A stretch of 64,000 bases of DNA from UBA1479 sp040221095 (GTDB lineage Bacteria; Pseudomonadota; Alphaproteobacteria; Rhodospirillales; Casp-alpha2), in assembly GCA_040221095.1 (NCBI GenBank), contig JAVJVP010000008.1, positions 186,001-250,000 of the forward strand, written 5' to 3'. Shown one piece after another: positions 8,175-16,809 of the stretch. The position numbers and the translations under genes were made by a program. How positions within the stretch are numbered: the first letter of the stretch is position 1; each line of letters opens with the position of its first letter. The notes beneath the pieces were generated by a model. The model was not told where the DNA came from, searched no databases, and was given only the letters and a program-made list of their open reading frames with translations.

Positions 8175-10745
8175 TTAGGCCAGGGACCGGATATGTTCCA
8201 TCAGACGTTCCGCCTGCGCATCATCCATGTCCAAGCGCGCATGGGTGTGGGTGTCGGTCTTGGCGACGATGGATGCTTCGTAGGTTCCCAGATCCAGTAG
8301 GTCGATGGTGAACAGATCGCCTTCCTTGACCTCCAGGCCCCGGTCGAGAACGACGCCGCCGCCCATGGACAGGGTATGCAGCGTCGTCTCCTTGACCGCC
8401 GTTCCCACGGTTACGGAAACCTTTTTTCCCACCGGGTGGCGCGTCGAATAATCCGGATCCTGACTGTCGCGGATGATCTCGAGCAACCGGTCGTTCATGT
8501 GGTCGATGCCCGACTTGACCTGGGCCGCCGCCTCCAGCTGCTGCGACGCGGCCTCGCCCGACTGGCCCGCCACGTCCGTCACCTGAACGATGTTGGACGA
8601 CACCTCCTGGGTGCCCGACGCCGCCTGCTCCACGTTGCGCGCAATCTCCTGCGTCGCCATGCCCTGCTGCTCGACCGCCGCCGCCACCGACGACGAAATC
8701 TCGTTGATGTCCGAGATCGTCTTGGTGATGCCGGCGATGGCCGTCACGCTGTTCTGGGTCGCCGACTGGATGCCGCCGATCTGCTTGCCGATCTCCTCCG
8801 TCGCCTTGGCGGTCTGATTGGCCAGGTTCTTGACCTCCGAGGCCACCACGGCGAAGCCCTTGCCGGCGTCGCCGGCCCGGGCCGCCTCGATGGTCGCGTT
8901 GAGGGCCAGAAGGTTGGTCTGCTCGGCGATGTCGGTGATCAGCGAGACGACCTCGCCGATCTTCTCCGCCGCCTGGGCCAGGCCCTGGATCTGGGCGTTG
9001 GTGCGGTCGGCTTCCTCGGTCGCTTGCCGCGCGATCTGCGACGACCGGCCGACCTGCGACGAAATCTCGTTGATCGAGGACGACAGTTCCTCGGCCGCCG
9101 AGGCCACGGTCTGCACGTTGATGGTCGCCTCCTCGGCCGCCGAAGCCACGGTCGACGCCTGGGTATGGGCCGACTGCGACAGATCCGCCGCCGCCCGGGC
9201 CGAGTTCTCGACCGTCGACGCCCGTTCCTTGACCAGATCGACCGCCTTGGCGACTTCTTCTTCCAGCGCCGAGTTGAGCGCCAGAACCTCGCTGCGCAAC
9301 CGGCGACGGTTGCGCCGTTCCTCGATCTCCCGCTCCGCAGACATGCGGTTCACTTCCTCGGCGTTTTCCTTGAACACCTGGACCGTGCCAGCCATGGAGG
9401 TGATCTCGTCCGAACCGCGAGTATCGACCGCGATGCTCAAATCACCGTCGGCCAGGGCGATCATGTTGTCCGACAGGCCCACCAGACGGGCCACCAGACG
9501 GCGCACGTACATCAGGTAGACACCCGCGGCGATCAGCAGCGAAAATCCGGCAAGGAACATGAGAAGCTTCTTGTTCGCCGCGGCCGAAGTTTCGGCGGCC
9601 TCCGCCTCCGCGGCCATCTGCGTTTCCGCTTCGTCGACCACCCCCGCGATGTCGTCGCTGAACTTGGCAGACAACTCGCGGCTTTTCGCCATCAGGCTTT
9701 CAATATCGTCCTGCGCCTTCAACTCGGCGATGCGGTTGTCGAAGACATTGCCTTCATCGGCGCCGATGGCAAGCAGCTTGCCACCTTGTTCGGCCAGCTT
9801 CTTCGCGGCATCCGACACGCTGATCAGGGACAAGGCGTCCCGGAATTGCGCACTCGACGCAATGAACCGTTCACGCAGCGGTTGCAGACTTTCACTTTGC
9901 GTCTCCGTCGCCGCATTGCCCAGAAGACCGACAATCTGGTTGGCTTCGGCCTTCACGTTCATCGCCGCCGACAGGGGCTCGACCCCGGACTCGACGAATT
10001 CCAGCACCGCGCCGGGTTGAGAGCCATCAACGGCATCGGCACCGAGGGAAAGATTGAAGGTTACATCGTCAATGATCCCGGCTGCGCCAATGGCGAGCTC
10101 CTTATGCAACGCCCGCAATTGATCCATGGCGGCGACGCGGATGCCGACCAGTTTGTTGCGTTCGACGACCTTCGCTTCAATCTCTCCAAGCAATGCCTTC
10201 AACTGATCGGCGCCGGACTGCAGTTCAGTCATCACATTGGCGCTGATTTTCGCCCCGGCGACGATCTTCGCGAACTGGCTGAAACTGCTCTGTACACGGG
10301 CTGCGATATCCTCGCGCTCGACGTTCGTCTTCGCCGCCACCAGGGCCGGCGCAATGGATGTAATGCGCGCGACGGTTTCCGACAGCCGGAGCGCATCCGC
10401 CACGGCCGGCGATTTCACAAGCGTGATCTCGCTCATGGTGTTGGATGACGCGGTCATCGACACCCAGCCAATGACAATGGCGACGACGGTCGTCGCGAAA
10501 ATTGCCAGAACGGACAACAGCAGGCGGCCGCCGATGCCCATGCTGCTACGGGCCGCTCTGCCCGATCCAGGCGCGGATCGTTGTGCGGGGGGATTTTCGT
10601 TTTCCGTACTGTCCACCGCCGAAACGTCGTCGGCCGTCGCCTGGTCTTCTATTTCCGCCGCCGCGGACGCATCCTCCAGATCCCCCTCACCAACGTGAGA
10701 GGCCTCCACCGCATCCTCGTCAACGGGCTTTTCCTGGTCATTCAT
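8175..10745 (-). CDS. Chemoreceptor with C-terminal PilZ-like domain
   Basis: An 856-residue methyl-accepting protein. An unusually long acidic N-terminal tail of about 70 residues precedes TM1 (about 73-97). A helical periplasmic region follows, then TM2 (about 393-414), HAMP (about 412-465), and the signalling domain with TNLLALNATIEAARAGD and GKGFAVVASEVKNLA. The last ~90 residues look like a PilZ domain, as in Azospirillum Tlp1, which binds c-di-GMP. The two ligand motifs are degenerate here: RHPVGK instead of RxxxR, and TLSMGG instead of D/NxSxxG. Binding is therefore doubtful. No che genes adjoin it. Confidence 0.9.
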   Translation of the reverse strand: MNDQEKPVDEDAVEASHVGEGDLEDASAAAEIEDQATADDVSAVDSTENENPPAQRSAPGSGRAARSSMGIGGRLLLSVLAIFATTVVAIVIGWVSMTASSNTMSEITLVKSPAVADALRLSETVARITSIAPALVAAKTNVEREDIAARVQSSFSQFAKIVAGAKISANVMTELQSGADQLKALLGEIEAKVVERNKLVGIRVAAMDQLRALHKELAIGAAGIIDDVTFNLSLGADAVDGSQPGAVLEFVESGVEPLSAAMNVKAEANQIVGLLGNAATETQSESLQPLRERFIASSAQFRDALSLISVSDAAKKLAEQGGKLLAIGADEGNVFDNRIAELKAQDDIESLMAKSRELSAKFSDDIAGVVDEAETQMAAEAEAAETSAAANKKLLMFLAGFSLLIAAGVYLMYVRRLVARLVGLSDNMIALADGDLSIAVDTRGSDEITSMAGTVQVFKENAEEVNRMSAEREIEERRNRRRLRSEVLALNSALEEEVAKAVDLVKERASTVENSARAAADLSQSAHTQASTVASAAEEATINVQTVASAAEELSSSINEISSQVGRSSQIARQATEEADRTNAQIQGLAQAAEKIGEVVSLITDIAEQTNLLALNATIEAARAGDAGKGFAVVASEVKNLANQTAKATEEIGKQIGGIQSATQNSVTAIAGITKTISDINEISSSVAAAVEQQGMATQEIARNVEQAASGTQEVSSNIVQVTDVAGQSGEAASQQLEAAAQVKSGIDHMNDRLLEIIRDSQDPDYSTRHPVGKKVSVTVGTAVKETTLHTLSMGGGVVLDRGLEVKEGDLFTIDLLDLGTYEASIVAKTDTHTHARLDMDDAQAERLMEHIRSLA

Positions 10746-10812
10746 CGTCCCAAACCCTTTTCTTGGTTATTTGATCGTCGTTATTTGATTGTCCGTCCTG
10801 CCTTTATCGGCA

Positions 10813-10850
10813 GATACGGGTGGCCCTCCTCCACAAGAGCCACCCGTATC
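10813..10850 (-). terminator. Hairpin terminator after the binding-protein gene
   Basis: A perfect 12-bp inverted repeat (GATACGGGTGGC and its complement) separated by a 14-base loop lies 15 bases past the stop of the minus-strand binding protein. The stem is strong. A clear U-run does not follow, so it may be a pause or RNA-end stabiliser rather than a full intrinsic terminator. Confidence 0.6.
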
Positions 10851-10864
10851 CTATGCCAAATTCC

Positions 10865-12025
10865 TTATTTCGTCAGTTTCGATACGGACTTGAAACTACC
10901 GTCCGGCTGAATGACCGTAAGGAACACCTCGCCCATGCCCTGGTTGTCGCCGGGGCCGTATTCAAGCTTGGCGCCGCCCAGGTCGAAGGTGCCGGACTTG
11001 TAGATGGTGTCGAGCAGTCCCTGACGGGTGACGTCCTTGCCGGCCTTGGTCAGGGCCTCGATGGCCAAACGCCCGACAAGATAGCCTTCCAGGGTGACGA
11101 AGCCCGGTTCCTCCTTGGGGTCCAGGACCTTCAGCGCCTTCTGGTACTGGGCGACCACAGGCAGGCCGGCGTCCCAGGGGAACGGCACGACCTGGGTAAT
11201 GACGACACCGGCGCCATCCGCCCCCAGTTCCGCCGACAGCGCCTTGGACCCGACAAAGGAGATGTTCACGAACACCGCCTCCATCTTGACCTGCTTGGCC
11301 AGCTTGATGAATTCGGCGATCGGCTTGTAGGCACCGACCATCACGACCGCCTCGGGCTTGACCTTCTTGATCGCCAGAATGGCCTTCTTCACCGCCGTGG
11401 TGTTGCGCGGATAGGTGCCCTCGGCGGAAATCTTCAGGCCGCGCTTGTCCATGGCCTTCGTCACCCCGGACAAACCGACTCGGCCAAAACCGTCATCCTG
11501 ATAGAGGATCGCGATGTTCTTGAAGCCCAGGTCCTCGGTCAGGTGCTTGATCCAGGTTTCCGTTTCCTGGTCATAGGTCGCCCGCACGTTGATGACGTTG
11601 GAGTTTTTGGGGTCACGCAGAAAGCCGGCGCCGGTGAACGGGCCGATGAACGGCACCATTTTGGCCGTGGAAATCGGCTGCGCCGCCTTGGACGTCGGCG
11701 TCCCGACAGCGCCGATCAGGGCAAATACCTTGTCCTGGTCGATTAGTTTGTTGGTATTGGCGATCGCCCGCTCGGGTTCGTACCCATCATCGTAGCTGAT
11801 CAGCTCGATCTTGCGTCCGTGCACCCCGCCGGCATCATTCGCTTCCTTAAAAGCAGCCATCAGGCCGGTTTTCATGCCGGTCCCCAACGCCGCTGCGGGT
11901 CCGCCAAGAGCGGCCGATTGACCAAGAACGATCTTGTCTGCATGCACACCCGTTTCTGCCCGGGCCCCGCTGGCAACAGCCGCGACGGCCAAGGCAAACA
12001 CGGCTGTCTTCAATATGCGTTTCAC
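10865..12025 (-). CDS. Periplasmic branched-chain amino acid/amide binding protein (LivK-like)
   Basis: A 386-residue type I periplasmic binding protein (Peripla_BP_6 family). The signal peptide ends in ASGARAE. Family features include KIVLGQSAALGGPAAALG at the mature N-terminus, GVHGRKIELISYDDGYEPERA, FALIGAVGTPTSKAA and DDGFGRVGLSGV. Such proteins deliver branched-chain amino acids, amides or aromatic acids to Liv-type ABC importers. No permease or ATPase gene is adjacent, so it either serves a transporter encoded elsewhere or acts as a sensor partner. A strong hairpin follows the stop. The region upstream is the AT-rich gap. Confidence 0.92.
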   Translation of the reverse strand: MKRILKTAVFALAVAAVASGARAETGVHADKIVLGQSAALGGPAAALGTGMKTGLMAAFKEANDAGGVHGRKIELISYDDGYEPERAIANTNKLIDQDKVFALIGAVGTPTSKAAQPISTAKMVPFIGPFTGAGFLRDPKNSNVINVRATYDQETETWIKHLTEDLGFKNIAILYQDDGFGRVGLSGVTKAMDKRGLKISAEGTYPRNTTAVKKAILAIKKVKPEAVVMVGAYKPIAEFIKLAKQVKMEAVFVNISFVGSKALSAELGADGAGVVITQVVPFPWDAGLPVVAQYQKALKVLDPKEEPGFVTLEGYLVGRLAIEALTKAGKDVTRQGLLDTIYKSGTFDLGGAKLEYGPGDNQGMGEVFLTVIQPDGSFKSVSKLTK

Positions 12026-12469
12026 AGTGGATGTCTCCTTCGTTCTTGTCCGCGTTGTGGCGGACTGTTCGTTACAGAACTACGCCGGAGTCTGGGCGGC
12101 TTAACCGAAGGCTGCACCCCGCCCCCTCCGCACCGCGGACGTGGCAGGGCCGTATTTGCCAATCGAATGAAAGCCGCCCCCGGCTTCCCCAGTACAGTTG
12201 AAGGATAACCGCTAATTCACGAGAAAGGCTATCTATACGAAAGTACTACCTTTAATCAGATTAATAATTTTTCACATCAAGATTTGTATAATAAAATACA
12301 AAAATCAAATATATTTTACGCAATGATTAAGTTAGTTAAAATATTTACTGGTATACCAGATGATAATATATAAATTTTCCCTATATAGATTTTGAAAATA
12401 AAATATCACATAATTAAAATTTAATATTTGATCTGATCTAATTAAGAACGCCGCGCCCTAACACCGTAT
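12026..12469. other. 444-base gene-free gap with a very AT-rich core
   Basis: No credible gene is seen. From about 12211 to 12448 the DNA is strikingly AT-rich: I count 33 G/C in the 180 bases 12241-12420 (about 18%), while flanking genes are clearly GC-rich. It lies upstream of the binding-protein gene and downstream of the amidotransferase gene, both on the minus strand. It contains many TATAAT-like and A-tract stretches, so it may hold promoters or a nucleoid-protein site. It could also be a remnant of foreign DNA. Confidence 0.7.
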
Positions 12470-13360
12470 TCAGTCAATTTTTTCACTTCGACAAAACTGC
12501 AACCAATTGTCGATTTCCCGGCACCGCATCCCCGTATCCGTTACCGTTTTGTCGAACCGCAAATCCGCCGCCAACGCCGCGCCATCGGCCGCGGTCACAT
12601 CGGCGGCATCCAAACGCAGCATGCCCTCGGTCTCCCGGTCCATGGCCGCCTGGTCGGGATAGATGCCCTGCGCGACCATGTCAGGGCCATAACGGCGGAT
12701 CAGCCGCGCCATGTGAGATAATGAGAACTCGGGATGGTACTGCACCCCCCAGAACACCCCATGCCCAAATGTGAACGCCGCCGCCTGGATCGGGCTGTGC
12801 CCGTTGGCCGCCAGCACGCTGGCGCCGGACGGCAGGCGGGTGACCTCGTCATAATGAATGGCAAGAGAGTCGAACATCCGCGGCTTGCCCGCGAACATGG
12901 GAAACGCGGCCCCGACGTCGCTCAGCGCGATGGCGCGGCAGATTCCGACCTCGCGTCCGTTGGGGCTCGGCGCCACGTCACCCCCGGCGGCGACCGCCGC
13001 AACCTGCAGCCCCCAGCAACTGCCCAGCATGGGCACGCCGGCGTCGAACAGGGCGCGCACCATCTCGACCTGGCGCTGAACCTCGGGGGCGTTGTCCTGG
13101 GCGCGCACGAACAGGCCCGAACCGCCCAGGATCGCGCCGTCGAAATCACCGAGCGTCATCCCCGCCGGCAGCGCATCCGTCCGGTCGGCGGGATGGGCGA
13201 CATGGATATCCGCGTCAGGCGCCGTCCGCCGCACCGCGGCACTGTATTGATCCGCGTTGGTGCCCACGCCGGCGGCCGCCATGGCCGCGTTGCCCGCCGC
13301 CGTGTTGCCTTCGATGATGAGAATGCGCAGCACCGACGCGGTCACGCCAACCCCCCTCAT
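12470..13360 (-). CDS. Class I glutamine amidotransferase-like protein
   Basis: A 296-residue GATase1 domain protein similar to stand-alone GMP-synthase-type amidotransferases. The nucleophile elbow is GSCWGLQ and the His-Glu pair is in VQYHPEFSLSH. The C-terminal ~70 residues extend beyond the core. Stand-alone members include gamma-glutamyl-polyamine hydrolases and enzymes of unknown substrate; this one cannot be assigned further. The start ATG 13360 follows AGGAAC. It sits 10 bases after the Sel1 protein gene on the same strand, which suggests an operon. The AT-rich gap follows it. Confidence 0.85.
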   Translation of the reverse strand: MRGVGVTASVLRILIIEGNTAAGNAAMAAAGVGTNADQYSAAVRRTAPDADIHVAHPADRTDALPAGMTLGDFDGAILGGSGLFVRAQDNAPEVQRQVEMVRALFDAGVPMLGSCWGLQVAAVAAGGDVAPSPNGREVGICRAIALSDVGAAFPMFAGKPRMFDSLAIHYDEVTRLPSGASVLAANGHSPIQAAAFTFGHGVFWGVQYHPEFSLSHMARLIRRYGPDMVAQGIYPDQAAMDRETEGMLRLDAADVTAADGAALAADLRFDKTVTDTGMRCREIDNWLQFCRSEKID

Positions 13361-13370
13361 GTATTGTTCC

Positions 13371-14090
13371 TCATTTGCCTTTTGTCATGTCGCGGGCCAT
13401 GCGTTCGGCCTGGTTGATCTGGGTCCGGTTCAGTTTGACCATCAGCTGTTCGCGCTGGCCGCGGGGATCGAACTGGGGATTATGGGCCCGGACCCGCGCC
13501 GCCTGGGGAAGGGCCAAGGTCAGCCATTTGTAGGCCTCGACCAGGTCGCGTTTCACGCCCCAGCCCTCCCGATACATGATGCCCATGAGGTATTGGGCAA
13601 CCGGATGACCGCGCATCGCGGCGGCGCGGTACAGGTCGATGGCCCGGCCATAGTCGTTGGCCACGCCCAGGCCGTGAAAATAAAGGTCGCCCAGCGCGAA
13701 CTGGGCATCGGCGTCGCCCCCCGCCGTCGCCGCCACGCGGTACCATTCGGCCGCCTGAATGTAATCGATGGGCACGCCGCGTCCCTTGGCATGGGCCCAG
13801 CCCAGGGCATATTGCGCCCTCGCGGCCCCCTTGCCGGCGGCCTCGCGGAACAGGATGACGGCGCGGTCCGGATCGGGCAGGCGTGACGTCTTGCGGATCA
13901 GGATCCATCCCAGATCGACCTGGGCGTTCAGGTCACCGGTCTGCACGGATTTTTCAAGCTGCGCCACGCGCAGCTTCAACGCGGTCAACTCGGGATCGTC
14001 GTCCTGGGCGGGCCCACCGAAAAAGAACCAGGCGGCCCAGCCGGACCCCAGAAGTGCTGTCAGCAGCAATGTATAGGCGAGAAATCGCAT
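13371..14090 (-). CDS. Membrane-anchored Sel1-repeat protein
   Basis: A 239-residue protein with one N-terminal hydrophobic segment (about 5-25), then a short coiled stretch and Sel1-like repeats of ~36 residues: AQYALGWAHAKGRGVP, AQFALGDLYFHGLGVAND and AQYLMGIMYREGWGVKRD. Sel1 repeats are solenoids that mediate protein contacts, often in envelope or signalling complexes. The soluble part is likely periplasmic. It precedes the amidotransferase gene by 10 bases. A small lipoprotein gene lies 53 bases upstream on the same strand. No enzymatic domain is visible. Confidence 0.85.
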   Translation of the reverse strand: MRFLAYTLLLTALLGSGWAAWFFFGGPAQDDDPELTALKLRVAQLEKSVQTGDLNAQVDLGWILIRKTSRLPDPDRAVILFREAAGKGAARAQYALGWAHAKGRGVPIDYIQAAEWYRVAATAGGDADAQFALGDLYFHGLGVANDYGRAIDLYRAAAMRGHPVAQYLMGIMYREGWGVKRDLVEAYKWLTLALPQAARVRAHNPQFDPRGQREQLMVKLNRTQINQAERMARDMTKGK

Positions 14091-14143
14091 GGGGCGGCAT
14101 TGAACGACGGCAGGGCGCTAAGAACAAGCGCCCGTTACGCGGA

Positions 14144-14455
14144 TCAGCGGGGTTTCTCGCCGCCCTGGCGGACCTGCTCCTGCTTGCCGTCATATACCGG
14201 CCTGTCGTAGCAGGTGATCTCGCCCAGCGTGCGGTAGCAGAACACGTTCATCTGTGGGACCTTCTCGTCTTCCTCGCAGTAGGTCATGCCCAGGTCCTTG
14301 CGGATGGTTGAACAGTTCTTGCCGCTCGACAGCGAGATGACATGGTCAACGACCGTCTTGTCCGTCGCCATGACGGACACGCCCTCGACGCCGACCACAC
14401 CGGCGCAACCGGCCGCCAGCAAACAGACGGAGAAAATCGCAAGAAGTCGTTTCAT
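14144..14455 (-). CDS. Small lipoprotein, four-cysteine type
   Basis: A 103-residue protein starting at ATG 14455. An N-terminal hydrophobic segment ends in the lipobox LLAAGC, so it should be lipidated and membrane-anchored. The mature part has four further cysteines (NCSTI, TYCEE, VFCYR, ITCYD) that could form two disulfides. I do not recognise a family beyond small alphaproteobacterial lipoproteins. The longer frame starting at 14506 puts 17 non-leader residues before the lipobox and is rejected. It is divergent from the yfgM-bamB-der block. Confidence 0.75.
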   Translation of the reverse strand: MKRLLAIFSVCLLAAGCAGVVGVEGVSVMATDKTVVDHVISLSSGKNCSTIRKDLGMTYCEEDEKVPQMNVFCYRTLGEITCYDRPVYDGKQEQVRQGGEKPR

Positions 14456-14640
14456 GCCCTTCGGTCGCCCTTCGATACGGATTACGGCGCAATCGACCGC
14501 CACCACCCTGCATTGTCGCCGATCATCGTTAAGGAGCCGTAAACCCTCATAACCGCCGCCCCACCCACCGCCAGTTGCTATCGCGGGAAAAGGCCACTAT
14601 TTTCCCCGCCAATTCCAACCGTTACCGACGGGAGCCGAAA

Positions 14641-15300
14641 GTGGCCGATCATACCGAAAACAGCCTGATCCGCGAAATCGACGAAGAGCTGCGCCAGGAA
14701 CAGTTCCACAAGGTCTGGAGCCGTTACGGCAAGGTCATTCTCGTTGCGGCGGGACTGTGCGTGGCCGCCGCCGCCGGATACCAGTTCTGGATCAAATACG
14801 ACCTGGAAACCCGCCAGGCCCTGGGCGACCGGTTCGCCGCCGCCCAGAAACTGGCGGAAACCGGCAGCGCGGACGCCGCCGTGGGCGCGTTCAAAAGCTT
14901 GGCGGACGCAAGCGGCGGCTACGGCCTGCTGGCCCGCATTCAGGAGGCCGGGCTGCTGGCCAAAAACGGCGATACGGCCGGCGCCCTTGCCGCCTATAAC
15001 GCCATCGCGGCGGACACGGGGGCCGGCAAGCTTTATCAGGACCTGGCGGTGATCCTGGCGGCGGGGCTGGAGATCAACGACCCCGGCACCGACGCCCAGA
15101 AGATTCAAGACCGCCTGGCGCCGCTCATGGCGGCCGGCAATCCGTGGCGGTTCAGCGCCCAGGAACTGGCGGCGGCGCTGGCGCTGCGCGCCGGCGACAA
15201 GGCCAAGGCTTCGGAAATCTACGGTGCCCTGTCGAAAGACGCGGAAACGCCGGCCCGTATGCGCCAACGCGCAACGGAATTGTTAACGATATTGCGTTAA
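14641..15300 (+). CDS. YfgM-like tetratricopeptide membrane protein
   Basis: A 219-residue protein with the YfgM layout: a short cytoplasmic N-terminus (IREIDEELRQEQFHKVWSRYG), one transmembrane helix (about residues 29-48), then a periplasmic helical TPR-like domain. YfgM works with the SecYEG-linked chaperone PpiD during envelope protein export. I chose GTG 14641 because GGGAG precedes it and homologues begin near ADHTENSLIREID; the first ATG at 14575 would add 22 atypical residues. It is followed 53 bases later by bamB and then der, the conserved gammaproteobacterial and alphaproteobacterial order. Confidence 0.85.
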   Translation: MADHTENSLIREIDEELRQEQFHKVWSRYGKVILVAAGLCVAAAAGYQFWIKYDLETRQALGDRFAAAQKLAETGSADAAVGAFKSLADASGGYGLLARIQEAGLLAKNGDTAGALAAYNAIAADTGAGKLYQDLAVILAAGLEINDPGTDAQKIQDRLAPLMAAGNPWRFSAQELAAALALRAGDKAKASEIYGALSKDAETPARMRQRATELLTILR

Positions 15301-15353
15301 AAGACCCCCTGAATTAATCAGGACGGGTCGCGGGGAACAGGGGAACAATCGGT

Positions 15354-16751
15354 ATGGCTGCGCCGAATAGCGGAAATCGCCCGGAACGGGGCTTGCAGGC
15401 CTGCCGGCGCGGCACGGCCCGGGGCGTGGTTTTGTCCATCGCCCTTGCCCTGGCAGCGCCCCTGGCCGTCGGCGGTTGTACCTATATGGAGAATCTGTTC
15501 TCCAAGGAAGAAATCCCGCTGCCGGGCACGCGCATCGCGATCCTGGCCAATCAGCGGACCCTGGCCGCCGATGACGATCTGAAGAACCACCAAATCCTGC
15601 TGCCCGCCCCCTCGCCCAATCCCGATTGGCCGCAGCCGGGCGGCTACCCGAACCACGCCATGCACCACATCCTGGTTCCGGAAAACATCGCCAAGGCCTG
15701 GAGCACAGGCGTCGGCAAGGGCGTCGATGACGAACTGCGCATTCTCGGCTCTCCCGTCGCCGCCGATGGGCGCATCTTCACCATGGATTCCGAGTCCGAG
15801 GTCTATGCCACGGACATGAAGACCGGCGCCGCCATCTGGGATGTCGAACTGGCGCCCAAGGCCGAGGCCGACGACGGCCTGCTGTCCGGCGGGGTGACCA
15901 CCGAAGGCGGGAAGGTCTTTGCCGCGACCGGGTTCGGCCATGTCGTCGCCCTGGACGCGGCCACGGGCAAGGAACTGTGGCGCACGGTGCTGAGCGGTCC
16001 CATGCATGCCGCCCCCACGGTGCGCGGCGGCCGGGTTTTCGTCATCACCCTGGACAACCGGACCTTCGCCCTGGACGCCAACACGGGCCAGCAGCTTTGG
16101 GATCATTCGGGCATCACCGAGTCCGCGTCCCTTCTGGGCAGCGCCAGCCCGGCCGTCGATCAGGGCGTGGTCGTCATCCCCTATTCGTCGGGCGAACTGG
16201 TGGCGCTCAGGGCCGAGAACGGCCGCCTGCTGTGGTCGGATTCCCTGGCCTCCCTGAAACGATCAGACATCGTGTCCGCCCTGTCGCACATCCGGGGCCG
16301 CCCGATCATCGACCGCGGCCGGGTCATCGCGATCAGCCATTCAGGCATCATGGCGGCCTATGACCTGCGCACGGGCCGGCGCATCTGGGAACGGGACATC
16401 GGCGGCATTGAAAGCCCCTGGATCGCCGGCGACTACATTTTCGTGCTGACCAACGACGCGGAAGTCGCCGCCGTCAGCCGTGATACCGGCGGCGTCTACT
16501 GGGTCCGTCCCCTGCCCCGCTTTGAAAATCCGGAAAAACAGCAGGACCCCATCGTCTGGACCGGCCCCATCCTGGCCTCCGACCGCCTGATCGTGGCCGG
16601 GTCGCACGGTGTGGCCTGGGCGATGTCGCCGTATTCGGGTAAGTTCATCGGCGAGGTTAAAATGCCCGACGGCATTTCCGTGCCGCCCATTGTCGCCGAC
16701 GGTCGGGTCATCTTCCTGTCCGACGACGCGGAATTGATCGTTTATCAGTAA
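15354..16751 (+). CDS. bamB: Outer membrane assembly lipoprotein BamB
   Basis: A 465-residue beta-propeller protein of the BAM complex, which inserts outer membrane proteins. After a ~40-residue leader comes the lipobox-like AVGGC. The propeller blades show PQQ-type repeats such as GRIFTMDSESEVYATDMKTG, GHVVALDAATGKELWR and RTFALDANTGQQLWDH. It is longer than E. coli BamB (392 residues) mainly in the N-terminal region. It lies between yfgM-like and der genes in the usual order, with 58 bases to der. Confidence 0.9.
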   Translation: MAAPNSGNRPERGLQACRRGTARGVVLSIALALAAPLAVGGCTYMENLFSKEEIPLPGTRIAILANQRTLAADDDLKNHQILLPAPSPNPDWPQPGGYPNHAMHHILVPENIAKAWSTGVGKGVDDELRILGSPVAADGRIFTMDSESEVYATDMKTGAAIWDVELAPKAEADDGLLSGGVTTEGGKVFAATGFGHVVALDAATGKELWRTVLSGPMHAAPTVRGGRVFVITLDNRTFALDANTGQQLWDHSGITESASLLGSASPAVDQGVVVIPYSSGELVALRAENGRLLWSDSLASLKRSDIVSALSHIRGRPIIDRGRVIAISHSGIMAAYDLRTGRRIWERDIGGIESPWIAGDYIFVLTNDAEVAAVSRDTGGVYWVRPLPRFENPEKQQDPIVWTGPILASDRLIVAGSHGVAWAMSPYSGKFIGEVKMPDGISVPPIVADGRVIFLSDDAELIVYQ

Positions 16752-16809
16752 CCCAGTGCCCGTAACCCCGTTTAGGTAATCAGGACCGGACGCGCGTCCG
16801 GCCAAGGTC

